Of a DNA stretch of 5,294 nucleotides, positions 1-5,145 are shown piece after piece. Positions within the stretch are counted from its first letter, which is position 1. Each line of letters starts with the position of its first letter. A program made the translations under genes and the position numbers. The stretch comes from Holosporaceae bacterium UBA3830 (lineage in GTDB: Bacteria > Pseudomonadota > Alphaproteobacteria > UBA3830), in NCBI GenBank assembly GCA_002393025.1, contig DGIE01000059.1, positions 1-5,294 on the forward strand. The letters are read 5' to 3'. The notes beneath the pieces are model-generated. The model searched no databases and was not told where the DNA came from. It saw only the letters and a list, made by a program, of their open reading frames with translations.

Positions 1-3
1 TCG

Positions 4-42
4 TTAACTTTTTGTGTGCTTTTGATATGTGATTGTCTATAA
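4..42 (+). repeat. 39-bp direct repeat, copy 1 of family B
   Basis: This copy matches 408-446 at 38 of 39 positions; the only difference is T30 against C434. The unit begins TTAACTTTTTG and ends GTCTATAA. In copy 2 an ATG inside the unit opens a small ORF. Here the single C-to-T difference turns the second codon into TGA, so the equivalent frame is closed. Similarity stops after position 42. Confidence 0.85.
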
Positions 43-218
43 CATTTCCGACTCTGTTTTTTTGTCGGAATTGATTTTGTCTATCTAAGCCTATGTTATA
101 CTGCTAAGATATTTCTCACATTTTTTCTGCAAAGGTTGTTTTTGAATTCATCGGTAAACTGCCGTTCACTTTCTTGAGAAAATAACTTCAAAATCCTACA
201 ACAAATGGCTGATTTGTC

Positions 219-254
219 TTTATAGCGATACTCCTAACAAAAGAGAAAGTTAAC
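219..254 (-). repeat. 36-bp direct repeat, copy 1 of family A
   Basis: All 36 bases are identical to 5095-5130, in the same orientation, so the two copies flank the whole gene block. On the minus strand the unit starts GTTAACTTTCTC and ends CGCTATAAA. Sequence on both sides differs between the copies, so the unit boundaries are sharp. Confidence 0.88.
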
Positions 255-285
255 ATTCTACTAATTTAACTGTTTGTTAACCTTT

Positions 286-300
286 GGCACGCGACGTGCC
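286..300. repeat. Triloop hairpin H1 beside GTTAAC
   Basis: Perfect 6-bp stem with a 3-base loop: GGCACG-CGA-CGTGCC. It lies four bases after GTTAAC (276-281). It shares the arm sequence GCACG/CGTGC with the hairpin at 393-407. There is no T-run, so an intrinsic terminator is unlikely. It resembles a REP-type palindrome. Confidence 0.6.
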
Positions 301-392
301 CTCTGGCCCTCCCTGGGCAAAATAGCACAAAATTGTTAAAATTTCCTTAATTTTGAGAAGTTAGCAAAAATTTTTAGCATCAACAACCGCCT

Positions 393-407
393 GCACGGGC
401 TCCGTGC
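393..407. repeat. Triloop hairpin H2 beside TTAAC
   Basis: Perfect 6-bp stem with a 3-base loop: GCACGG-GCT-CCGTGC, followed at once by TTAACTTTTT. On the minus strand this reads AAAGTTAA then the hairpin, the same order as at 5121-5145. It could also act as a weak plus-strand terminator, because a T5 run follows five bases after the stem. Confidence 0.6.
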
Positions 408-446
408 TTAACTTTTTGTGTGCTTTTGATATGCGATTGTCTATAA
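408..446 (+). repeat. 39-bp direct repeat, copy 2 of family B
   Basis: Same orientation as 4-42, offset by 404 bases, one mismatch. It directly follows the triloop hairpin at 393-407 and covers the first codons of the small ORF at 431-529. The unit ends in a TATAA-like string (442-446) that could be part of a promoter, but no well-spaced -35 box is obvious. Confidence 0.85.
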
Positions 447-529
447 AAGGACTCGCAATAGCGGTGATTATCGTCGCTGCAATTCTGGTGCCTTATACCA
501 TGCATCATTTCAAATGGATGCACGCTTAG
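431..529 (+). CDS. Possible 32-aa single-helix membrane peptide
   Basis: A short ORF runs from ATG at 431 to TAG at 527-529. The peptide has a basic N-terminus (MRLSIK), one strongly hydrophobic segment at about residues 7-22 (GLAIAVIIVAAILVPY) and a polar, histidine-rich end (HHFKWMHA), the layout of a small inner-membrane protein. Base composition is more balanced than in the AT-rich DNA upstream, which favours coding. Against it: no Shine-Dalgarno sequence precedes the ATG, and the first codons lie inside a dispersed repeat whose other copy carries a stop at codon 2. The frame is open back to 365, so an upstream GTG (404) or TTG (416) start is possible. It converges on prfB with a 22-base gap. 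I do not recognise the family. Confidence 0.4.
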   Translation: MRLSIKGLAIAVIIVAAILVPYTMHHFKWMHA

Positions 530-551
530 TTCGATAAAATCAGCGCTTCTG

Positions 552-1665
552 TTAACAATTCTCCTCTCCGTTCTGCGTCACTTTCGCGCTGATCGAAGCT
601 CGCAGGAAGTCGTCGATTTCGCCGTTGAGGATTGCTGAGACGTTACCTTTTTCGAAATTCGTGCGCAGATCTTTGACCATCTGATAAGGCTGCATGACGT
701 AGGAGCGGATTTGATGTCCCCAGCCGATTTCGTTTTTGACATCCTGGTTTTTGTCTTCCTCGCGCTTGCGAAGCTCCAGCTCGTACAGCCGCGACTTCAG
801 CATATCGTAGGCGATCGCGCGATTGCGGTGCTGGGATCTGTCGGTTTGACACTGCACAACGATTCCCGTCGGAATGTGAGTAATTCTCACTGCGCTATCG
901 GTTTTGTTCACGTGCTGACCTCCTGCGCCCGAGGCTCTGTAGGTATCTATTCTCAGATCGCTTTCGTTGATTTCGACCTTGATCGCGTCATCCACGACAG
1001 GATAGACCCAAATGGAGGCGAAGCTTGTGTGACGCCGCGCATTTGAGTCAAAAGGCGAGATTCGAACCAACCGATGGATACCCGATTCGCTCTTCAGCCA
1101 TCCGTAAGCTTTTGCGCCCGTGATTTTCAGCGTCGCGGATTTTATTCCTGCCTCCTCGCCCTCGCTCTCTTCAAGGATTTCTATTCCGTATCTGTGAGAT
1201 TCTGCCCAGCGGAAATACATTCGCATAAGCATTTGCGCCCAATCTTGTGCTTCAGTTCCGCCTGCACCCGAATGAATTTCAAGATAGCAGCTATTCTGAT
1301 CAGCCTCTCCCGAAAAGAAACATTCCAGCTGGTAAACCTGCATGTACGACGCCAATTTCCTCAGCTGTTGTTCTGTTTCTGCGACTAATTCCGCCTCGTT
1401 TTCGGATTCCGCTAGCTCCAACATCTCTTTGAGATCCGAAAACTTCGACTCGGCATTTTCGAAACGAGTTAATTCCTCTTCGGTCTCGGATTTCTGACGC
1501 AAAATATTCTTCGCCTTCTCCTGATCATTCCATAGATCGTTGGACAAACTTTGCTGATTCAGTTGCTCGAGTTTGGATTTTAGCTTACTCGGGTCAAAGA
1601 AACCTCCGCAATAGAGACAGAGACTTCTCAATCGATTCGCAAACTTTTCTCGTTTCTTCTTTCAT
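552..1665 (-). CDS. prfB: Peptide chain release factor 2 (RF2), expressed by +1 programmed frameshift
   Basis: RF2 releases finished polypeptides at UGA and UAA codons on the ribosome. The gene starts at ATG 1665, reads 23 codons to CTT, meets an in-frame TGA (1596-1594) and continues in the +1 frame at GAC (1595), giving about 370 aa against 365 in E. coli. A frame-only reading would begin wrongly at 1631. Visible features of the full product: N-terminal coiled-coil-rich domain, SPF codon-recognition tripeptide at residues 203-205 (specific to RF2), and GGQ hydrolysis motif at 248-250 within RASGAGGQHVNKT. The end matches the family (EIGWGHQIRSYV, then a short tail). The start is supported by AAGG about nine bases upstream. 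The ATG lies four bases after the stop of the MFS gene, so the two are probably co-transcribed. RF2 scarcity should raise frameshifting and restore supply, as known for the family. Confidence 0.97.
1594..1608 (-). promoter_or_regulatory. prfB +1 programmed frameshift site
   Basis: On the minus strand the bases read CGGAGG-TTT-CTT-TGA followed by C. This is the classical RF2 recoding signal: an internal Shine-Dalgarno-like CGGAGG (1608-1603), a 3-base spacer, the slippery CTT (1599-1597), the in-frame stop TGA (1596-1594) and a C at 1593 that makes the stop a poor context. Slippage skips T1596 and resumes at GAC. Before the shift the frame encodes a 23-residue leader ending RRFL; after it the frame encodes the whole of RF2 beginning DPSKLK. 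Confidence 0.95.
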
Positions 1666-1669
1666 GATT

Positions 1670-2950
1670 TTACGCCTTTTTCAGTGCCTCATCTCGCGTG
1701 GTTGCAGTCGAGAGTTCTTTCATTTTTTTATTCGGCTTTTTCACGAACATCATTGCAATCGCAGCTATAAAAGATATCGCAGAAATTACAATGAAGGTCC
1801 ATTCAGATCCGTAACGCGTCCAGAACTCTCCCGTGAGAACGTTCGAAATACACATTCCCAAGCAACAAACGAGGTTAAAAATACCAATGGAAGTTCCCTT
1901 AATCTGAGGAGGTGAGTAATCGGAAACCATCGCGTAGAAAGTTCCTTGGGTCGCACCATAGTGAATTCCGTAGATTGCTGCTCCCACAACGACCATCCAA
2001 TAACTGCTAGCCAAAGCTAAAATGATACAAGATGCTAACATCATGCAGAATCCGAAAGCCAAGAACAATTTTCTGTCGTGCCGGTCTGACCAATTTCCGA
2101 CGATTCGCGAAGTCGGAGAGTTAAACAAATAAATCACCGTTAAAATCAACGGAGCATATTTCACATCTAATCCTAAGTCCTGGGCTCTGTAAACCAAAAA
2201 TGATTCGCTGTACCTCGAGCACATGAAGACGAAGACCACGAACATGTAGTACCAAAAGTGAGATCCCAACTGCTTCACGTCAGCTCGCTTTATGGGAAAT
2301 CCTTTTCTGGATTTCAAACTTTGAATTTTCGGCTCTTTGATTCCGAAATAAATTAATCCGACTGCAATAAAAATAGGGACAGCCGCGCCCACATAGACCA
2401 TTCTTAACACCAACTCAGATGTTCCGAAGTAAGCCAGCGCCCAAAACGTAAATATGGATCCGATCATCGATCCCAAGAACGCGAAACTCTGGCGAATTCC
2501 GTAGCTTGCACCCTTTAATTCTTTCGGAGCACAGTCGGCAATTAATGCGTCACGAGGAGTATCTCTGACTCCGTTTGTAACTCTTTCTAACAGCTGAGCT
2601 GCGGTGTAAAGTCCCAATCCGTTGCAAACGGCAAACATCGGTTTGGCAAAAGCTGCACAAAGATATCCAAACAACATGAGGACTTTTCTTTTCCCGATGT
2701 AATCACTGAGAATTCCCGAAAACATCTTTACTAGATAGGACAAAGCTTCTGATAATCCACGGATATATCCCATCGCGGCAGGAGTTCCTCCTAAAATGTT
2801 GATAATAAATTGTGGTGAAAAAGCCGTAACCACTACCGAGGCAATATTAGAAAAAAAACTGACAATTCCGACTATCCATATTGTACGAGGCACCTTCGGA
2901 GTAGCCGAATCGCTTTCCGCTTCCTTTAACATCTCATTTTTGTCAACCAT
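1670..2950 (-). CDS. Major facilitator superfamily (MFS) transporter, substrate unknown
   Basis: A 426-residue inner-membrane secondary transporter with about 12 hydrophobic helices and polar ends. Motif A of the MFS is seen after helix 2 (GILSDYIGKRK, residues 79-89) and again in the second half (GNWSDRHDRK, 285-294). The two six-helix halves also share an internal repeat: PKELKGASYGIRQSFAFLG (142-160) matches PPQIKGTSIGIFNLVCCLG (347-365). RDTPRDALIAD (129-139) is typical of a broad bacterial MFS_1 group. A charged cytoplasmic stretch (about 204-228) separates the halves. Nothing shows the substrate. The gene starts at ATG 2950, with a weak GGA about eight bases upstream, and ends four bases before prfB, suggesting one transcript. 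A second ATG at residue 7 is an alternative start. Confidence 0.9.
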   Translation of the reverse strand: MVDKNEMLKEAESDSATPKVPRTIWIVGIVSFFSNIASVVVTAFSPQFIINILGGTPAAMGYIRGLSEALSYLVKMFSGILSDYIGKRKVLMLFGYLCAAFAKPMFAVCNGLGLYTAAQLLERVTNGVRDTPRDALIADCAPKELKGASYGIRQSFAFLGSMIGSIFTFWALAYFGTSELVLRMVYVGAAVPIFIAVGLIYFGIKEPKIQSLKSRKGFPIKRADVKQLGSHFWYYMFVVFVFMCSRYSESFLVYRAQDLGLDVKYAPLILTVIYLFNSPTSRIVGNWSDRHDRKLFLAFGFCMMLASCIILALASSYWMVVVGAAIYGIHYGATQGTFYAMVSDYSPPQIKGTSIGIFNLVCCLGMCISNVLTGEFWTRYGSEWTFIVISAISFIAAIAMMFVKKPNKKMKELSTATTRDEALKKA

Positions 2951-2984
2951 CTGAAGTTCCGTAAGTTAATTACAGTGCTTTTCT

Positions 2985-3013
2985 ATCACAAAACCAGCAT
3001 CTTTAATAGGCAA
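2985..3013 (-). promoter_or_regulatory. Candidate promoter for the MFS-prfB operon
   Basis: On the minus strand TTGCCT (3013-3008) and TGTGAT (2990-2985) are separated by 17 bases. Each matches the sigma-70 consensus at four of six positions. A competing pair, TTGATA with AAAAAT at the same spacing, lies slightly further upstream. The assignment rests on spacing and position only. Confidence 0.3.
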
Positions 3014-3041
3014 TTTTTTTAATTTTTTACTCGGGTTTTAC

Positions 3042-3070
3042 TGTTATCAAATCCTATATTTTGATATATT
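3042..3070 (+). promoter_or_regulatory. Candidate promoter for the SRP RNA
   Basis: TATATT at 3065-3070 is a good -10 box and lies about nine bases before the first paired base of the SRP RNA (3079). A weak -35, TGTTAT (3042-3047), sits 17 bases upstream. A second TATATT at 3055-3060 is an alternative. The -10 box is placed correctly for a start at about 3077-3079. Confidence 0.45.
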
Positions 3071-3078
3071 CAAAAGAT

Positions 3079-3164
3079 AGAGTGGTTGGACATAGAAGAT
3101 CGCGAACTCGGTCAGGTCCGGAAGGAAGCAGCCGTAGTGAACACCCTGTGGGTCAACTGCTCTC
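3079..3164 (+). ncRNA. ffs: 4.5S RNA, the RNA of the signal recognition particle
   Basis: The strictly conserved SRP domain IV is present: GTCAGGTCC (3111-3119), a GGAA tetraloop (3120-3123) and GGAAGCAGCC (3124-3133). This is the site bound by the Ffh M domain. The ends close into a helix: 3079-3089 pairs with 3153-3163 over 11 consecutive base pairs including G-T wobbles, giving an RNA of about 86-90 nt of the small bacterial type. With Ffh and FtsY it delivers ribosomes making membrane proteins to the translocon. Its place directly before dnaX and ybaB is a widely conserved bacterial arrangement. The exact 5' and 3' ends are inferred from pairing; the primary transcript may run on to the T-run at 3196-3200. 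Confidence 0.93.
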
Positions 3165-3170
3165 AGTCGA

Positions 3171-3200
3171 GCGGCGTTTAGTTTGCCGTGATCGCTTTTT
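3171..3200 (+). terminator. Possible weak terminator after the SRP RNA
   Basis: GCGGC (3171-3175) can pair with GCCGT (3185-3189) around a 9-base loop, and a T5 run follows at 3196-3200. The stem is short and separated from the T-run by six bases, so termination may be partial, letting some transcription pass into dnaX. An alternative pairing joins AGCG (3170-3173) with CGCT (3193-3196), directly against the T-run. Confidence 0.35.
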
Positions 3201-3214
3201 AGTATGGGTAAGTT

Positions 3215-4462
3215 ATGTACGTTCCTTTAGCTAATAAATACAGACCGCAAAAATTCGCGGATGTGGTGGGGCAAGATATTGTCGTAAAGATTTTGACTAA
3301 GGCAATTCTAAAGGATCGTGTTGGGCATTCCATTTTGTTCACAGGAACGCGCGGAGTAGGGAAAACCACTCTTGCAAGAATTCTCGCAAAGACATTGAGA
3401 TGCGAAAATCGTCAACCAAATGAATACGAACCTTGCGGTAAATGCGAATCGTGTGTAAATTTTTCGAAAGACAATCAGATTGACGTCATCGAAATCGATG
3501 CCGCGAGCAATACCGGCGTGGACGACATGCGTGAAATCATCGAATCCTGTCGCTATAAACCGACAACGGGAAAGTACAAGATTTTTATCATCGACGAGGT
3601 CCACATGCTTTCCAAGAGTGCATTTAACGCTCTCTTGAAAACATTGGAAGAACCTCCCGAACACGTGAAATTCCTGATGGCAACAACAGAAATCTATAAA
3701 ATTCCGGAAACAATTCTATCAAGAGTTTTGCGATTTGATTTGAAAAACGTCGACAGTGTTTTAATCGCGCAATATTTATCAACAATTTGCAATCAGGAAA
3801 ATATTTCGGTCGGAGCAGAAGCTTTGTCTCTTGTCGCGCGTTTTGCGAACGGGTCCATCCGTGACAGTCTTTCTATCTTGGATCAAATTTTGAACGTCGC
3901 GGATAACAATTCTCTTTCAGCAGAACAAGTTCGTGAAGTGCTCTGTATTTCTGACGACGGTGATTTGCTCGAGCTGTTTGCTCTGCTTATGTCTTCAAAT
4001 TTAAAGGATTCCGTAAAAAAGTACCGCGAGATAATTTCCAATGATATTTCTGCAAAAGCTATTCTGTCTCGCCTGATGGATTTCGTCTATTTCGTAACTT
4101 GTGCTAAATCGAATTTGCAAATCCCCGACAAAAATTTGTCTGAGGATTCGGAAGATAAATTGAGAGAAATTGCGCAGAATGCAAGCCTGTCGTCTCTGTC
4201 CAGAATTTGGCAAATGTTAGTTAAAGGGGCGGATGAGATAAAAATCTGCGATCGGCAGGAAATTGCATTGGAAATGCTACTGATCCGAGTAATTTATGCG
4301 TCTCATTTGCCGGATCTTGATGAATTTTTGAAAAAATTAAAAGTGAACTCTTTTAAAGTATCGGAAAATACGGAAAATCATGATATAAATTCCCAGGCAG
4401 ACGAGTCGGGATCCCTGTTGGAAGAGGCGATGAGATCGTTTCCGGGTGCTAGGTTGAAATAA
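3215..4462 (+). CDS. dnaX: DNA polymerase III clamp-loader subunit gamma/tau, short form
   Basis: The ATPase subunit of the clamp loader, which opens and loads the sliding clamp at replication forks. Visible in order: N-terminal YRPQKFADVVGQ, Walker A GTRGVGKTT (44-52), four zinc cysteines C63, C74, C77 and C80, Walker B IIDEVH (125-130), the SRC arginine-finger region (169-171, here SRV) and sensor 2 GSIRDSL (213-219). Collar domain III follows to about 360. At 415 aa it is far shorter than a tau protein (643 aa in E. coli) and close to gamma. The DnaB-binding and alpha-binding regions of tau seem absent, yet the last residues LLEEAMRSFPGARLK look like the usual end of alphaproteobacterial tau. 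In-frame TAA at 3209 makes ATG 3215 the earliest ATG start. The Shine-Dalgarno is weak. ybaB follows after 12 bases. Confidence 0.95.
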   Translation: MYVPLANKYRPQKFADVVGQDIVVKILTKAILKDRVGHSILFTGTRGVGKTTLARILAKTLRCENRQPNEYEPCGKCESCVNFSKDNQIDVIEIDAASNTGVDDMREIIESCRYKPTTGKYKIFIIDEVHMLSKSAFNALLKTLEEPPEHVKFLMATTEIYKIPETILSRVLRFDLKNVDSVLIAQYLSTICNQENISVGAEALSLVARFANGSIRDSLSILDQILNVADNNSLSAEQVREVLCISDDGDLLELFALLMSSNLKDSVKKYREIISNDISAKAILSRLMDFVYFVTCAKSNLQIPDKNLSEDSEDKLREIAQNASLSSLSRIWQMLVKGADEIKICDRQEIALEMLLIRVIYASHLPDLDEFLKKLKVNSFKVSENTENHDINSQADESGSLLEEAMRSFPGARLK

Positions 4463-4463
4463 T

Positions 4464-4467
4464 GGAG
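4464..4467 (+). promoter_or_regulatory. Ribosome binding site of ybaB
   Basis: GGAG lies seven bases before ATG 4475, inside the 12-base gap after dnaX. It supports the start and a shared dnaX-ybaB transcript. It is the clearest Shine-Dalgarno sequence in the window. Confidence 0.6.
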
Positions 4468-4474
4468 AAAGCGG

Positions 4475-4783
4475 ATGAATAATTTTTCGGAATTGATGAA
4501 GCAAGCACAGAAGATGCAAGAGAAATTAATGGAAGCTCAAAACAAGGTAAACGAAATATCTGTTGAGGGCATCTCCGGTGGTGGAATGGTCGTAATAAAA
4601 GTCAACGGTAAATATGAAATCCAAAGTTTGGTCATCGATCCGAAGTTGATGACACCTGAAGATGCGACCATGGTTGCTGACTTAGTCATAGCCGCCTACA
4701 ACGATGCCAAAAAGAAGGTCGAAGATCAAATCTCTTCCAATATGGGAGGAATCTTGCCTCCGGGAATGAAGTTGCCGTTTTAG
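4475..4783 (+). CDS. ybaB: YbaB/EbfC family nucleoid-associated protein
   Basis: A 102-residue cytoplasmic protein of the YbaB/EbfC family, small dimeric DNA-binding proteins (E. coli YbaB is 109 aa). The N-terminal helix carries the family signature LMKQAQKMQEKL (residues 7-18). A central sheet region follows (GGGMVVIKVNGKYEIQSLVI, 35-54), then a C-terminal helix (ADLVIAAYNDAKKKVED, about 68-84) and the typical end LPPGMKLPF. It appears complete and ends in TAG (4781-4783). It follows dnaX after 12 bases with a good Shine-Dalgarno, so it is probably co-transcribed. In many bacteria recR comes next and YbaB is thought to act near RecR and DnaX; here recR is missing and a mobile-element remnant starts downstream. 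Confidence 0.95.
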   Translation: MNNFSELMKQAQKMQEKLMEAQNKVNEISVEGISGGGMVVIKVNGKYEIQSLVIDPKLMTPEDATMVADLVIAAYNDAKKKVEDQISSNMGGILPPGMKLPF

Positions 4784-4860
4784 GTACCCATCAGCATAGC
4801 TTGTGGTTCTGCGTATGTGCCTGTAGGCTTGCTTACTGGCATTCGCCTTGGGAGCGTACC
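4783..4860. other. Segment with predicted three-way-junction fold after ybaB
   Basis: Three helices can be drawn by eye. P1 pairs GGTAC (4783-4787) and CCA (4788-4790) with TGG (4849-4851) and GTACC (4856-4860), with a 4-base bulge. P2 pairs CATAGC (4795-4800) with GCGTATG (4811-4817). P3 pairs TGCC (4818-4821) with GGCA (4838-4841) and, past a T-T mismatch, GTAGG with CTTAC around the tetraloop CTTG (4828-4831). P1 begins on the last base of the ybaB stop codon. No T-run follows, so it is not a standard terminator. It could be the right-end structure of the neighbouring IS200 remnant or a structured RNA; I do not recognise a known family. Confidence 0.4.
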
Positions 4861-4900
4861 ATAATCTGATCGAGTGGCTTTTACTTAACTTACTACCCAT

Positions 4901-4917
4901 AAATGGATTACCCATTT
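4901..4917. repeat. Small hairpin AAATGG/CCATTT
   Basis: AAATGG (4901-4906) pairs perfectly with CCATTT (4912-4917) around a 5-base loop. It lies just beyond the stop of the transposase remnant (4928), where IS200/IS605 elements commonly carry an end hairpin. It may therefore be part of the element's right end. Confidence 0.35.
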
Positions 4918-4927
4918 CCGTCGTTGG

Positions 4928-5096
4928 TTAACTTCTTTCCGCATCTTCGCTTAACTGATCCTTCATATATCTGGTTATTTTTTGTATTCTTTCCTACCTT
5001 ATCTACATAATACTTTCTACACCAGAACTCCCCGTTCCTATGCCTGTACTTCAAATTTTTCCATTTCTCATAAATTAACAGACTACTTTTCCCTTT
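4928..5096 (-). pseudogene. C-terminal remnant of an IS200-type TnpA transposase
   Basis: On the minus strand the translation from 5096 begins KGKSSLLIYEKW and continues NLKYRHRNGEFWCRKYYVDK then VGKNTK. This closely follows the C-terminal third of IS200 TnpA (about 150 aa), the single-strand Y1 transposase. The frame then breaks in an A6 tract (4983-4978); in the next frame the match resumes as ITRYMKDQLSEDAERS and stops at TAA (4930-4928). The catalytic tyrosine of RYMKDQ is the codon at 4969-4967. The N-terminal half, including the HUH metal-binding motif, is missing; its place is taken by the 36-bp family A repeat. With truncation plus frameshift it cannot make active transposase. The longer open frame reaching 5150 is a chance extension. 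Confidence 0.85.
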
Positions 5097-5130
5097 TATA
5101 GCGATACTCCTAACAAAAGAGAAAGTTAAC
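5095..5130 (-). repeat. 36-bp direct repeat, copy 2 of family A
   Basis: Exact match to 219-254. Its low-coordinate edge coincides with the point where IS200-transposase similarity begins (5096). Its high-coordinate edge, GTTAAC, runs straight into the triloop hairpin at 5129-5145. The repeat therefore marks the breakpoint of the truncated transposase. Confidence 0.88.
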
Positions 5131-5145
5131 CGGGAAGGTCCCGGT
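5129..5145. repeat. Triloop hairpin H3 beside GTTAAC
   Basis: Perfect 7-bp stem with a 3-base loop: ACCGGGA-AGG-TCCCGGT. It overlaps the end of GTTAAC (5125-5130), the edge of the 36-bp repeat. AAAGTTAA followed by a triloop hairpin is the same arrangement as the minus-strand reading of 393-414. No T-run follows. Confidence 0.6.

Larger units (their letters stand above)
1..430. other. Repeat-rich intergenic region without a supported gene
   Basis: No convincing coding region is visible here. The stretch is AT-rich and holds one copy each of two repeat families (4-42 and 219-254). It also holds a 7-bp stem hairpin at 46-70, two GC-rich triloop hairpins (286-300 and 393-407), a small GCCC/GGGC hairpin (306-318) and an AT palindrome (366-375). 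GTTAAC occurs at 3-8, 249-254 and 276-281. A minus-strand open stretch of 45 codons (233-96) has no ATG and no convincing similarity. The region looks like an accumulation site for small mobile or REP-like repeats; that is inference from structure only. Confidence 0.6.

Noticed and set aside
46..70. Hairpin TTCCGAC/GTCGGAA as a terminator
   Set aside because: The 7-bp stem is good but the T-run is in the 11-base loop; what follows is TTGATTTTG, not a clean T tract, and no gene is seen upstream in the window.
96..233. 45-codon minus-strand open stretch with an integrase-like string (QFTDEFKNNL)
   Set aside because: No ATG, no catalytic residues and too short to assign; the likeness to DDE integrase cores may be chance.
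711..1388. Plus-strand ORFs at 711-1046 and 1074-1388
   Set aside because: They lie antisense inside prfB, which has clear SPF and GGQ motifs; the translations show no domain.
3308..3664. Minus-strand ORF inside dnaX
   Set aside because: Antisense shadow of the Walker A to Walker B region of dnaX with no recognisable domain.
4331..4356. A6 tract in dnaX as a gamma/tau-type frameshift site
   Set aside because: The E. coli heptamer A-AAA-AAG is not present; a -1 slip would only add six residues and stop at 4356, and no longer tau frame exists to contrast with. No sign of selection for it.
4783..4860. Degenerate tRNA
   Set aside because: The closed ends suggest an acceptor stem, but there is no T-loop GGTTCRA consensus, no 7-bp acceptor and no anticodon arm in the right place on either strand.
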